A stretch of 64,000 nucleotides of DNA. It comes from JAKAGZ01 sp035266865 (GTDB taxonomy: Bacteria > Bacteroidota > Ignavibacteria > Ignavibacteriales > Ignavibacteriaceae). The translations under genes and the position numbers were made by a program. Location: NCBI GenBank assembly GCA_035266865.1, contig DATFMR010000028.1:1-64000 (forward strand), in the 5' to 3' direction. Shown one piece after another: positions 9,706 to 18,991 of this stretch. Every line of letters begins with the position of its first letter. Positions within the stretch are counted from its first letter, which is position 1. The notes under the pieces are model-generated. The model was not told the DNA's origin and did no database searches. It worked only from the letters and a program-made list of their open reading frames with translations.

Positions 9706-10332
9706 ATGACATTAAAACTTACATCGAAACTTATTTTTGCCTCGGTATTTGTTGTACTTGTTATATTTTTTAGCATTGCCCTGGGAATTGTTGATTTTTC
9801 AGTTGTCAAAAAAACTGATTCTACTGAACAAACTCTTGTTCTAAAACAAATAGAAAATATTGGTAAACTTGAGTTAGTTAAATTCAACTTTAACGATGTA
9901 ATGGAAGAATCTATAATAAGGAAGCTTTTTGATGTAGACAATCTGGCTCCTGACAGTAGAGTACTGCTGCTTATAAACGGAGAAGCCGCAGCTTGTGTAG
10001 ATCTAGAAAAGCTTACTAAAGATGATATTATTTCCAGCGAAGATAGTATAACAATATTTCTCCCACAGCCTGAAATATGTTACTCAAAAATAAATCATGA
10101 GCGTTCAAAGATATATGATGAAAATTTTGTTGCTCGTGTCTTTAATCCTGAATTGATAGACAAGGCCTATAAAAATGCAGAAATAAAAATAAAATCAGAA
10201 GCAATTAACCTTGGCATACTCGTTCAGGCTAGACAAAACGCAAAAAAAATAATAGGTGCGTTTTTAAGAGGAGTAACTAAAAAGAAAGTAATAATAGAAT
10301 TTAAAGCCAGTATAAAAAAAATGGAGGAATAA
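9706..10332 (+). CDS. DUF4230 domain protein with one N-terminal membrane helix
   Basis: A 208-residue protein with one membrane anchor near residues 9-29 (IFASVFVVLVIFFSIALGIV). The rest is a mixed alpha/beta domain that fits DUF4230: the opening QTLVLKQIENIGKLELVKF, the central VLLLINGEAAACVDL with ITIFLPQPEI, and a basic C-terminal helix. The function of this family is not known; it should face the periplasm. The gene is preceded by a terminator and is convergent with the coiled-coil gene 34 bases away, so it is transcribed alone. Confidence 0.75.
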   Translation: MTLKLTSKLIFASVFVVLVIFFSIALGIVDFSVVKKTDSTEQTLVLKQIENIGKLELVKFNFNDVMEESIIRKLFDVDNLAPDSRVLLLINGEAAACVDLEKLTKDDIISSEDSITIFLPQPEICYSKINHERSKIYDENFVARVFNPELIDKAYKNAEIKIKSEAINLGILVQARQNAKKIIGAFLRGVTKKKVIIEFKASIKKMEE

Positions 10333-10366
10333 ATTCTCCATTACATTCCCATTTAGATAGGTAAAG

Positions 10367-12217
10367 TTAAATTTTGTAAATCGGTGTATTTTTGTCATCA
10401 TCCGCTCCGTGTATACTTCTTCCGGAACCCGGATACGGCCCTGCAACCTGTTGGCTTCGGGCCACTGTCTGATCAATTTTTAATTTTTCTCTTATTTTTT
10501 GATATCTTTGTAACACAATTTGATGTTTAGCAATTTCATCCTGTAGTCTTTTTTTAACAGACGCCAGTTTCGATATTTCAGTTTTTTGGTTTTCCTGTTC
10601 CAATTTTACATTGCTGATTGAATTTTGTAGTTCTACTAATTCCTTCATTGCATCAGTGACTTTATTTCTTGCTTCCTCTAATTGAGTATCATAATCTTTT
10701 AATTCTTCCTGGATTTTCTTTCTTCTTTCGTCAGATTTATTATAGCTATTAACCATCGTAGTAAATAGAGCTCTTATTTCCTGGTCAAGATTATCTCTCT
10801 TTTTCTGAATCAATTCGGTTTCAAGTTTGATGTCTTCATTAAATCCTTTCCTGTCCTTAACTTCCAGCATATACTTGTCAAGCTCCAGTTTCATCATTTC
10901 TTTCTGTTGACCAAAATTTCTAACCATGCCTTCAACAGTTTCAAGTTCTGCTTTGCGCATATTAAGAACTCGTTCACTTTCTTCGAGTGCTGTTATTTTC
11001 TCAAACAAAGCCTGATCACGTTCATCAATATCCTTCTCTTTTTTTAGCACTATCTGTTCAAGAACATTTCTTTTTTTATTTATTTCATTGAGATCTTTAC
11101 TAAACTTCTGAAACATTTTCGAAAACCTGTTTTCCAGTTCAGAATTACTTTGTTCCATTTCTGATTTTCTTTTTTCAAGCAGAGGTACAAGTTCTTTTAG
11201 CTTATTGTTTTGTTCAGAAAGTCTTGTAGCAATATCTTTTTCAGAATTCAAATCCTTTTCAAGCTCTTCTTTCATTTGCCTAATTTTTTCAGCTTCACTT
11301 TTCATTTCAGAATTTTTCTTTTCCACTTCCATAAGTTCAATATTAAGGCGTGAAAATTTCTGCGCTTTAATACTAATTGATTGTTCTATTTCATAAAGTT
11401 CTTTCCCTTTTTTATTAAATTCATCGAGGACCCTGTCTCTTTCGTTCATTGCGTTCTCAAGCATTATTTTTTCTTCTTCTCTCTCTTTTATCTTATCCTC
11501 AATTTCCTTAAGGTTTCTGTTTTTCTTGTTTTCTTCAATTGAAAGTTCTTCAATTTTCTTTTTATGTTCTGCTTCTTCCTCCTTCAGTCTTTCAGCTTTT
11601 TGAGTAAGAAAGGAAACAATACTTTCTTTTTCTTCAATCTGTTTATCAAGATCATTCTGCATTTCTATTAATTTAAGACCTCTTTCTTCAATATCCCTTA
11701 CTTCATTTTCCTTCACATTTATTTTTTCAATCAGTTCCTGTTCATCATTCCTAAGTTCGTTAATCCTTGCCTGAAGACCTTCTACCTCATTTTGCATCTC
11801 CGATTGTTGTGCTTTTAATTCTTCTGTTAGTTCCTCTTTATTTTCCAGGTAATTGTTCGATTCGTGCAATTCTTCCTGTTTTCCGCTGATTGTATTTTCA
11901 ATTTCGTCTAACTGGTTTGAATATGTAAGAATGGTATTTTGAAGTTCAGCCTTTTTTTCATTGAGCTCTTCAATTCTTGAATTCAGTTCTTCAAGCTGTT
12001 TTTCTTTTTCTTCATGCTGTAATTTATAGCTCTCAATTTCTTCCTTTAAGGTATGTTTGGAAGTGTTGATATCCCTGATTTCCCCCTTAAGTTTATTCAG
12101 GGCCTCTTCAAGTCTTTTTGCTCTTTCTTCCTTTCCATACATCAAGTGGAATTTATTTTTTAGCTCTGTATTTTCACTTTTTAATTGTTTAAGTTCTTTA
12201 GAATTAAAGAGTCCCAT
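10367..12217 (-). CDS. Long coiled-coil protein of unknown function
   Basis: 616 residues, nearly all of residues 5-580 being Glu/Lys/Leu-rich heptads typical of a continuous coiled coil. There is no ATP-binding site, membrane helix or signal peptide, so it is not an SMC-type ATPase. The last 35 residues change to a low-complexity, glycine/proline-containing tail (VAGPYPGSGRSIHGADDD) that could be a docking segment. The N-terminus (MGLFNSKELKQLKSENTELK) goes straight into the coil. Candidate roles are cytoskeletal or scaffolding, as for other bacterial coiled-coil proteins; this is inference. It is separated from the DJ-1 gene by 115 bases and probably has its own promoter. Confidence 0.7.
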   Translation of the reverse strand: MGLFNSKELKQLKSENTELKNKFHLMYGKEERAKRLEEALNKLKGEIRDINTSKHTLKEEIESYKLQHEEKEKQLEELNSRIEELNEKKAELQNTILTYSNQLDEIENTISGKQEELHESNNYLENKEELTEELKAQQSEMQNEVEGLQARINELRNDEQELIEKINVKENEVRDIEERGLKLIEMQNDLDKQIEEKESIVSFLTQKAERLKEEEAEHKKKIEELSIEENKKNRNLKEIEDKIKEREEEKIMLENAMNERDRVLDEFNKKGKELYEIEQSISIKAQKFSRLNIELMEVEKKNSEMKSEAEKIRQMKEELEKDLNSEKDIATRLSEQNNKLKELVPLLEKRKSEMEQSNSELENRFSKMFQKFSKDLNEINKKRNVLEQIVLKKEKDIDERDQALFEKITALEESERVLNMRKAELETVEGMVRNFGQQKEMMKLELDKYMLEVKDRKGFNEDIKLETELIQKKRDNLDQEIRALFTTMVNSYNKSDERRKKIQEELKDYDTQLEEARNKVTDAMKELVELQNSISNVKLEQENQKTEISKLASVKKRLQDEIAKHQIVLQRYQKIREKLKIDQTVARSQQVAGPYPGSGRSIHGADDDKNTPIYKI

Positions 12218-12332
12218 TTTAAACTCCTAACAGCTGATAAATATTAAGTTGATGGAATCGCCCAAGTTATAACCCGGTAAATGTTGAATTTAGCTAATAA
12301 AGCCCTCATTTTCAAATAAAAGATTACAGAAC

Positions 12333-12860
12333 TTATCGTTTTTGCAGGAATTCAATAATTGCGGAACAGAAATCAGGCAAATCATTCGGTCCCCTACTTG
12401 AGATCATATTTCTATCTATCACAACACTTTTATTTACCCATTTTGCTCCTGCATTTTTCAAATCATCTTTTATTCCCGGTGTTGATGTGCATTTAAATCC
12501 TTTTATTACTCCCGCAGAAATTGGTATCCAGCCTGCATGGCAAATATGCGCAATCAATTTTCCTGATTTATGGAATGACCTGGTAAGGTTTAAAACTTTA
12601 GGAATCCGCCTGAGTTTATCCGGAGCAAATCCTCCAGGAATCACAAGTGCGTCAAATTTCCTTTCACTTATTTTATTAATTGATATATCCGATTTACAAG
12701 GATATCCATGCTTGCCAGAATAAATTTTGCTTTTTTCAGGGCCTGCAATTACTACTTCTGCGCCTTCTTCCATAAACCTTAATTTTGGATACCATAATTC
12801 AAGATCTTCATAAATATGAGCCACAAACATCAATATTTTTTTGCCTTTAAGTTTTTTCAT
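12333..12860 (-). CDS. DJ-1/PfpI family protein
   Basis: 175 residues covering the whole DJ-1/PfpI fold. The nucleophilic-elbow cysteine is C107 in AHICHAGW, followed by H108; the acidic partner is probably E18 in IYEDLEL. ALVIPGGFAPDKLR marks the conserved loop before it. Family members include protein or glyoxal deglycases, peptidase-like and stress proteins; the substrate is not predictable. The start overlaps the preceding gene by 4 bases (ATGA), so it is the last member of the mutA-mce-PAP2 run. Confidence 0.88.
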   Translation of the reverse strand: MKKLKGKKILMFVAHIYEDLELWYPKLRFMEEGAEVVIAGPEKSKIYSGKHGYPCKSDISINKISERKFDALVIPGGFAPDKLRRIPKVLNLTRSFHKSGKLIAHICHAGWIPISAGVIKGFKCTSTPGIKDDLKNAGAKWVNKSVVIDRNMISSRGPNDLPDFCSAIIEFLQKR

Positions 12861-13195
12861 AATTCACCTTCCCTGTATTTTTTTCTCCAGTATAACTTTT
12901 CTCTCTGCCTTTCAAGAATCATATCAGCCAATACTTCAGGAATGGAATCTCGGTTACTCCCGGAAAAAAGATCGTGTAATTTCAATTCATTCAAATCAAT
13001 TCTGTAAAGCGCATTCACAAGTTTTTCATAATCATGATCCAGCAGGTATGAAATTTTAGATATAAGAAATTTTCTAATCTCTTCAATTGAATACAATTCA
13101 TCTTTAGCAGGAAGATTTTCAATCCCAATTTTATTCATATCACCAGAAATAAATTCTGCTATTTCCTTTATGTCGTTGTTATTTTCTTTACTCAT
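12857..13195 (-). CDS. Small protein of unknown function
   Basis: 112 residues, charged and mostly helical by appearance, without membrane segment, signal peptide or recognised motif. It starts inside the end of the PAP2_C gene (8-base overlap) and its stop overlaps the DJ-1 start by 4 bases. Translational coupling on both sides makes it a real gene. A central stretch (YLLDHDYEKLVNALYRIDLN) recalls small proteins that begin with a short helical domain, but I could not place it in a family. Confidence 0.65.
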   Translation of the reverse strand: MSKENNNDIKEIAEFISGDMNKIGIENLPAKDELYSIEEIRKFLISKISYLLDHDYEKLVNALYRIDLNELKLHDLFSGSNRDSIPEVLADMILERQREKLYWRKKYREGEL

Positions 13196-13829
13196 CAGAC
13201 TTATTTATTAATGAATATTTCATTCCCTTTGTTTGCAGCAGGTAAATCAGCCTGTAACTTAAATAAGAAAAAAATGGAGCACTTGCAACATCAACTGCAT
13301 AATGCACGTGCTGGAGCAACACACTAATTCCGACAATAATTGTGAGTACTAAAAAAGTTTTTCTTAATAATTTATTTTCAGCTGTTAAAAAAAGTAAGAA
13401 AAGAGTTGCAGTATGTCCGGAAAAGAATAGATCTTTTGTTAAAAGCTGACCTGTACCATAACTTTGCACTAAAACATCATTTAATGGAATCATTCCGGGC
13501 GGCGGATCAAGCGGCATCAAAAACATCATTACCATTCTGATTACCAATAACAATGTATAAGCCTGGAATAATATTATTAATTTTTTTGGGTTTTTAAATA
13601 AACTTATTACCGCTAAAACTAACGAAAGGTAAATTGCTATAAATATAGACCAGGTAAGATCAATCGGATTGAAATAATGAAGAATAGGATCCGCTAAAAC
13701 TATTCCATCCCTGGTTTCATTATAATTTAGAAAATTTGTGAACGAAAAAAGGACTACTAAAAGAAAAAGTAATGAAATGATAAATTCATTACGATAATAT
13801 TTTTCCTTTAAAAATTTTCCCCAGGTCAT
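13188..13829 (-). CDS. PAP2_C (sphingomyelin synthase-like) membrane phosphatase/transferase
   Basis: 213 residues with about six hydrophobic segments. The two catalytic signatures of the PAP2_C/sphingomyelin-synthase type are present: DLFFSGHTATLFLLFL (first His) and HVHYAVDVASAPF (second His and Asp), which make up a His-His-Asp triad. Classical PAP2 motif KX6RP is not seen. Known members transfer or remove phospho-headgroups of lipids at the outer face of the membrane; whether this one is a synthase or a phosphatase is open. It is 6 bases downstream of mce and overlaps the next gene. Confidence 0.78.
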   Translation of the reverse strand: MTWGKFLKEKYYRNEFIISLLFLLVVLFSFTNFLNYNETRDGIVLADPILHYFNPIDLTWSIFIAIYLSLVLAVISLFKNPKKLIILFQAYTLLLVIRMVMMFLMPLDPPPGMIPLNDVLVQSYGTGQLLTKDLFFSGHTATLFLLFLTAENKLLRKTFLVLTIIVGISVLLQHVHYAVDVASAPFFSYLSYRLIYLLQTKGMKYSLINKSDE

Positions 13830-13835
13830 AATAAT

Positions 13836-14246
13836 TTATGTTTTATTTTTTTCACAAAATTCTGTTAACACACCAAATGTAGATTTAGGATGAAGAAATG
13901 CGACGTTAAGATTTTCAGCTCCTTTAACGGGCTGTTTATTTATCAATTGAATTCCTGCTTCTTCAGCTTCATTTAAGGCTTTGTTTATATCTTTTACAGC
14001 AAATGCAATATGATGAACTCCTTCGCCTCTTTTTTCAATAAATTTACCGATAGGTCCTTCATTATTTGTAGACTCAAGAAGTTCTATTTTTGTATCTCCA
14101 ACTTTGAAGAATGCGGTTTTAACTTTTTGATCTTTAACTTCTTCAATTTTGTAACATTTCAGACCGAGTACATTTTCATAATATTTTATTGTCTCATCAA
14201 GACTTTTGACCGCAATTCCAATATGTTCAATGTGTGAAATATCCAT
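13836..14246 (-). CDS. mce: Methylmalonyl-CoA epimerase
   Basis: 136 residues with two glyoxalase/VOC-fold repeats. The metal ligands lie in HIEHIGIAV near the N-terminus, GEGVHHIAFAV in the middle and GVLTEFCE at the C-terminus. The enzyme interconverts the (R)- and (S)-epimers of methylmalonyl-CoA, feeding the mutase. The mutase gene lies 15 bases upstream in the same direction, which makes the assignment firm. A role in propionate or succinate interconversion follows. Confidence 0.95.
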   Translation of the reverse strand: MDISHIEHIGIAVKSLDETIKYYENVLGLKCYKIEEVKDQKVKTAFFKVGDTKIELLESTNNEGPIGKFIEKRGEGVHHIAFAVKDINKALNEAEEAGIQLINKQPVKGAENLNVAFLHPKSTFGVLTEFCEKNKT

Positions 14247-14261
14247 AATATCCTCTGGAAT

Positions 14262-15932
14262 TTAAATTACCACAGTTTCCTTATACTCGCCGAATACTTT
14301 CCTCATTGTATTACAAATTTCACCGACACTGCAATAGGCTCTAACTGCATCAACAATAAACGGCATCAGGTTATCTTTTCCCGCAGCAGCTTTTTCAAGA
14401 GCATCGAGTTTAATCTTTACTTCTTCGCTATTTCTTTCTGATTTAATTTTATTTAGAAATTTAATCTGTTCTTCCTGAATTTTCATATCAATTTTTAAAA
14501 GTTCCGGAAGTTCATCATCTTTTGATTGGAATTTATTTATTCCAACAATAGTTCTTTCGCCTGCTTCAAGCTGTTTTTCAAACTCATAGGCAGCATTCTG
14601 AATTTCCAACTGAACGTAACCATTTTCTATTGCCGGAATCATCCCACCTAGAGAATCAATTTTACTAATATATTCCTCTGCCTCTTTTTCAATCCTGTCC
14701 GTCATAGATTCCACAAAATAAGATCCAGCAAGCGGATCAATCGTGTTTGTAACCCCGGATTCATAAGCAACAACCTGCTGGGTTCTCAATGCAGTACGCA
14801 CAGAATTTTCTGTCGGAAGTGCAAGCGCTTCATCTTTTGAATTTGTGTGAAGACTCTGCGTTCCACCCAGAACGGCTGCGAGTGTTTGAATCGTAACCCG
14901 GATAATATTATTATCAACCTGCTGTGCAGTTAGCGTTGAGCCGGCCGTTTGAGAATGAAAGCGAAGCATCATAGATCGGTCTTTTTTTGAATTAAATCTT
15001 TCTTTCATAATTTTTGCCCACAACCTTCTTGCTGCCCTGAATTTTGCAACTTCTTCAAGAAGATCATTGTGCGAATTAAAAAAGAAAGATAACTGCCCGG
15101 CAAAATTATCTACATCAAGTCCCGTATCTAGTGCAGCCTGAACATAGGCAATACCATTTGCAAGTGTAAATCCAACTTCCTGAGATGCAGTTGAGCCGGC
15201 TTCACGAATATGATAACCAGAAATTGAAATTGTATTCCAGCGTGGAACTTCTTTTGCACAATATTCAAAAATATTTGTCACTAATCTCATCGAAGCTTTT
15301 GGAGGATAGATATAAGTTCCGCGCGCAATGTATTCCTTAAGAATATCATTCTGAATTGTGCCGCCTATTTTTTCCTTGGCAACTCCCTGTTTTTCAGCTA
15401 CTGCTATGTACATTGCCAGCAACACAGATGCTGAAGCATTTATTGTCATTGATGTTGAAATTTTATCAAGTGGAATTTTATCGAATAATATTTCCATATC
15501 GGCAAGCGTATCAATAGCGACACCAACTTTTCCAACTTCCCCGAAAGACAAATCTTCATCGCTGTCATAACCAATTTGAGTCGGAAGATCAAAAGCTACA
15601 GAAAGACCTGAAGTGCCTTGTGAAAGAAGATACTTGTATCGCTCATTTGATTCTTTCGCTGTTCCAAAACCGGCATACTGACGCATAGTCCACAGTTTTC
15701 CGCGGTACATTGTGGGCTGTATACCGCGGGTAAATGGATAAACCCCGGGAAAATTTATCTTGTTGATATATTCGGAATTGTCAAAATCACCCGGGTAATA
15801 AATTGGACGGACCGGAGAAAAAGAAATAGTAGAAAATTTTTTTTGTCTTTCAGGTTTTTTTTGCAGGAATTTCTGATAATGTTCCTTATCCCATTCTTCA
15901 AATGCCCTCTGCACTTTTTCCCTTAAGTCCAT
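14262..15932 (-). CDS. mutA: Methylmalonyl-CoA mutase, catalytic (large) subunit
   Basis: 556 residues with the substrate-binding TIM barrel of methylmalonyl-CoA mutase: YPGDFDNSEYINKINFPGVYPFTRG-like N-terminus (quoted in part: FPGVYPFTRGIQPTMY), GTIQNDILKEY, SISGYHIREAGST and SLHTNSKDEALALPTE. The cobalamin-binding domain with DXHXXG, usually about 130 residues, is absent, so this is the split form whose B12 subunit is encoded elsewhere. The enzyme converts methylmalonyl-CoA to succinyl-CoA. It heads a minus-strand run with mce, PAP2_C, an unknown gene and DJ-1. The ribosome binding site is weak. Confidence 0.93.
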   Translation of the reverse strand: MDLREKVQRAFEEWDKEHYQKFLQKKPERQKKFSTISFSPVRPIYYPGDFDNSEYINKINFPGVYPFTRGIQPTMYRGKLWTMRQYAGFGTAKESNERYKYLLSQGTSGLSVAFDLPTQIGYDSDEDLSFGEVGKVGVAIDTLADMEILFDKIPLDKISTSMTINASASVLLAMYIAVAEKQGVAKEKIGGTIQNDILKEYIARGTYIYPPKASMRLVTNIFEYCAKEVPRWNTISISGYHIREAGSTASQEVGFTLANGIAYVQAALDTGLDVDNFAGQLSFFFNSHNDLLEEVAKFRAARRLWAKIMKERFNSKKDRSMMLRFHSQTAGSTLTAQQVDNNIIRVTIQTLAAVLGGTQSLHTNSKDEALALPTENSVRTALRTQQVVAYESGVTNTIDPLAGSYFVESMTDRIEKEAEEYISKIDSLGGMIPAIENGYVQLEIQNAAYEFEKQLEAGERTIVGINKFQSKDDELPELLKIDMKIQEEQIKFLNKIKSERNSEEVKIKLDALEKAAAGKDNLMPFIVDAVRAYCSVGEICNTMRKVFGEYKETVVI

Positions 15933-16042
15933 AATTTCTCTTGATTATAAATTCGATTTAAGTAATAGAATAAATTCTTGATAATTAAATTTATTAAAAA
16001 AATAACACTTTGGATATTATTTTAATTGATATGCCTGATAAT

Positions 16043-17560
16043 TTACGAAACTGTGGCTTCTTCGAGAGCTTTTACAAGCTCATATTTTGAGAATGGTTTC
16101 ACCAGAAATTTAAATGCGCCTGCTTCATAGAAATTTTTAATTTTTTCTTCCACAAATTCGCTTGATATTACAATTATTGGTCTTTTATATGGATCAATTC
16201 TTTTTATGTCCCGGCATATAATCAGTCCTTGATCCCACCTCCCGGGATTTACATCGAACATAAGAAATGAAAAATCCTGTTTTTTCAGAAATTCAAGTTT
16301 AAAATCTCTAAAGCTATACGCTTCAATATCATAATCTTTTTTCAGAAAAGCATTAATTAATTCATGGGAATCGCCTGAATCATCGAGCATTAGTATTTTC
16401 TTAGAATCTCCAAGAGTCCCCGAGCTTTTCATTTTATCTTTGAGTATAACATTTTGTGACAAAGGAAGAGTAAAAGTGAAGGTTGAACCAACTCCTTTTA
16501 TGCTGTCGGCAAGTAGTACGCCGCCCATTTTCTCTATAAACCTTTTAGAAAGCGCTAGTCCCAATCCATTGCCTTCATAGTTTCTGCCTATATTCAAATC
16601 TTCCTGACTGAAAGGTCTGAAAAGATGATCCATATACTCGGTTGAAATGCCCACTCCAGAATCTTTGATTTTACAAAGTACAAGTTCCCTTTCTTCGATT
16701 ATGTTTGTTTCTACTTCAATAAATCCCTGTCTCGTAAACTTAACTGCATTATTTAATAAATTATTAACTGCATTTTCAAGACATTGTACATCCACTTCCA
16801 CGTAGACATTTTCATATTTTAAATTAGTTTTGATATCCAGATTTTTTTCTTCCGCATCCTTCCTGATATTATTAATAGAATTATTTAATATCGAAATAAG
16901 GTTTGAGGTTTCGAAGTTGAGCGTATATGTACCGGCTTCCAATTGAGCGAATTCAAGCATCTGTGTAATACTTTTAAAAAGACGTTCACTTCCGCTGTAA
17001 AGGTTATCTAAATATACTTTATCATCATCTTCAATTTTATCTTTCAGACTCTCGCGGATCAGGGAAGAATAGCCAAGAATAATGTTAAGCGGAGTTCTGA
17101 GTTCATGCGACAATACATTCAGGAAAGTATTTTTTAATCTCTCTGCTTCTTTATTACCATCTCTTGCTTTTTTAACTTCTTCCTCAGCAAGAAAAATTTC
17201 TGTCTGATCTACATGAAGAAAAACTACAAAATTTTCGTCTTTGATTGAAACATGAAATAATTTAGTCCTGAAAACAGGAACTGTTATATTTTTAGACTTT
17301 AATAGTGCGTCAGAATAGTTTTCAACAAAACAATAATTTTTATTTGCAAATGTTTCGCGGATGGAATGTATTATGTTATTTCTTTTTAATTCAACATCGC
17401 CGAAAACGGAATATTCTTTGAGTTCTGGAAGAGTGTATTCCCATAATATATTAAAAGCCTGATTTAAATAAACGACCTTACCACTCTCATCAACAACCTG
17501 GATTGGAAAATAGATAGCTTCGTAAAGACTATGAAAATATTTTAATGAGGATTTATTCAT
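16043..17560 (-). CDS. Hybrid histidine kinase: PAS - HisKA - HATPase - receiver
   Basis: Cytosolic 505-residue hybrid kinase with no membrane segment. A PAS-like domain fills residues 10-120. The phosphorylated His is H152 in LSHELRTPLN. The ATP-binding domain has the N-box (AVNNLLNNAVKFT), G1 (KDSGVGIS), F-box (FRPF) and G2 (GNGLGLALS). A receiver domain follows from about residue 385 with acidic pair DD, phospho-acceptor D436 in LMFDVNPG and K488 in LVKPF. It starts 3 bases after the GAF kinase gene, so the two are coupled. No output domain is present. It closes the 15-kb minus-strand signalling block. Confidence 0.9.
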   Translation of the reverse strand: MNKSSLKYFHSLYEAIYFPIQVVDESGKVVYLNQAFNILWEYTLPELKEYSVFGDVELKRNNIIHSIRETFANKNYCFVENYSDALLKSKNITVPVFRTKLFHVSIKDENFVVFLHVDQTEIFLAEEEVKKARDGNKEAERLKNTFLNVLSHELRTPLNIILGYSSLIRESLKDKIEDDDKVYLDNLYSGSERLFKSITQMLEFAQLEAGTYTLNFETSNLISILNNSINNIRKDAEEKNLDIKTNLKYENVYVEVDVQCLENAVNNLLNNAVKFTRQGFIEVETNIIEERELVLCKIKDSGVGISTEYMDHLFRPFSQEDLNIGRNYEGNGLGLALSKRFIEKMGGVLLADSIKGVGSTFTFTLPLSQNVILKDKMKSSGTLGDSKKILMLDDSGDSHELINAFLKKDYDIEAYSFRDFKLEFLKKQDFSFLMFDVNPGRWDQGLIICRDIKRIDPYKRPIIVISSEFVEEKIKNFYEAGAFKFLVKPFSKYELVKALEEATVS

Positions 17561-17563
17561 ACT

Positions 17564-18871
17564 TTAATTTAAAGGCAATGAAAACTGAACAGAAGCACCT
17601 GTTTCTATTTTGTTTACTTTTATTTCACCGTTGTGTCTATCGATAATACTTTTGCAGAGATATAAACCATAACTGCTTTTTTCAGATGAAATTATCTGTG
17701 AAAAATAATTCTTCATTGTATCAGGAAATCCAGGTCCATTATCTTCAATCAACACGGAAATTTTGTTTTTATCGGCTGAAGTTTTTACTACTATCGTTGC
17801 ATCTGTCCTCACATCTGCAGAATTAGTAAATAGATGCACAAGAACGTGTTGAATCTGTTCAGAATCATATTTACACACTGGGATGGTATTAAGTTCAGTT
17901 TCAAATACAATTTTACTAAATTTTTTCATCGGCGAGAGATATTTGATAACTGACTGAATAGTTTTATTTAACTCGCCACCTTCTTTATTTAAAGTAACAA
18001 CTGCTGTTTCAGAGAGTATCTGGGCATATTTTTGAATGTTTCTAACACTGTCTATTGCTACTTTAGATTTTAATTTAAGCCTGTCAAAAAATATGGAATC
18101 CGAAAATGATTTATGGCTCTCAAGTTGTTTTTGCGTTTTTTCAATAGTTCTCATCAGGCTCTCAGTTTCAAGCAATGCCATATGAACCAGACCTTGAAGA
18201 GACTGTCCGATTTCAGAGTCTATACTTGATTTCAAAGTCTTTCTTTCTGCCTGAATTAATTGTACGTTTGCCTCATTTAAAGCATTGTAAGCCTCCAGTT
18301 GCCCTTTATACAACTGCGCATTCTTTATAGCAGTTGCTGCTTGCCCGGCAAGAATTTCAAATGTATCAGTAATTTCTTTTACATTAATTTTATGGAGGTG
18401 TTTACTATCAACATAAAGGACACCGATTTTTTTCTCATCAGTAATCAGGCAGGAGCATAAAATTGTTTGCAATTCCAGTCTTAGAATACTTTTACTTGGG
18501 TCATAATTTGTATCACTCTGAGCACCTTCGATAAATTTTGACTGCCCCGATTCAAAAACATCCCTAACAACTGAAGTACTGACATTGAACATTTCTTCAG
18601 TTAAGTTTTTGTCTTCTACATCGAGACCTAATTTAAATTCAAGTTTGTCGGATGGATTTTTAAGTACAATAAATCCGCGATCAGAATTTGTTATTTTAAT
18701 TGCGTTCCGCAAAACAATTTGAAGCACATCTTCAAGTACAAGAGTCTTATTTATATTATTAACTACATTTAAAATAAGCTCCAGATTCTTCATCTTATCA
18801 GAAGAATCACCTTTTAGAAGACCTGATTTTTCTGAGTGATCTATTTGTTTTTTTAATTCAGAAAATTTCAT
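17564..18871 (-). CDS. GAF-domain sensor histidine kinase with divergent phospho-acceptor region
   Basis: 435 residues without membrane segments. A GAF domain occupies about residues 30-190 (ITNSDRGFIVL, CSCLITDEKKIGVLYVDS). A helical region follows, then a C-terminal HATPase domain with an N-box (HVLVHLFTNSADVR), G1 (EDNGPGFP) and G2 (SYGLYLCKSIIDRHNG). The helical region lacks the usual HELRTP box; the only likely His is in SLQGLVHMALLE. It may be a kinase of an unusual class or a catalytically altered partner of the hybrid kinase that follows 3 bases later. The ligand is unknown. Confidence 0.82.
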   Translation of the reverse strand: MKFSELKKQIDHSEKSGLLKGDSSDKMKNLELILNVVNNINKTLVLEDVLQIVLRNAIKITNSDRGFIVLKNPSDKLEFKLGLDVEDKNLTEEMFNVSTSVVRDVFESGQSKFIEGAQSDTNYDPSKSILRLELQTILCSCLITDEKKIGVLYVDSKHLHKINVKEITDTFEILAGQAATAIKNAQLYKGQLEAYNALNEANVQLIQAERKTLKSSIDSEIGQSLQGLVHMALLETESLMRTIEKTQKQLESHKSFSDSIFFDRLKLKSKVAIDSVRNIQKYAQILSETAVVTLNKEGGELNKTIQSVIKYLSPMKKFSKIVFETELNTIPVCKYDSEQIQHVLVHLFTNSADVRTDATIVVKTSADKNKISVLIEDNGPGFPDTMKNYFSQIISSEKSSYGLYLCKSIIDRHNGEIKVNKIETGASVQFSLPLN

Positions 18872-18991
18872 TGTTTATTTTAATTAATCCTATTAAGCAC
18901 TTATAATATAATGTTTTAAAAGCTAATTAGAAACTTAACTTAAAACAAGTGAAATTAAATAAATGAAATGTAATCTATGTCGGATTTTATG

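Noticed and set aside
15358..15570. Plus-strand reading frame inside mutA
   Set aside because: Antisense to conserved mutase sequence and without start signals.
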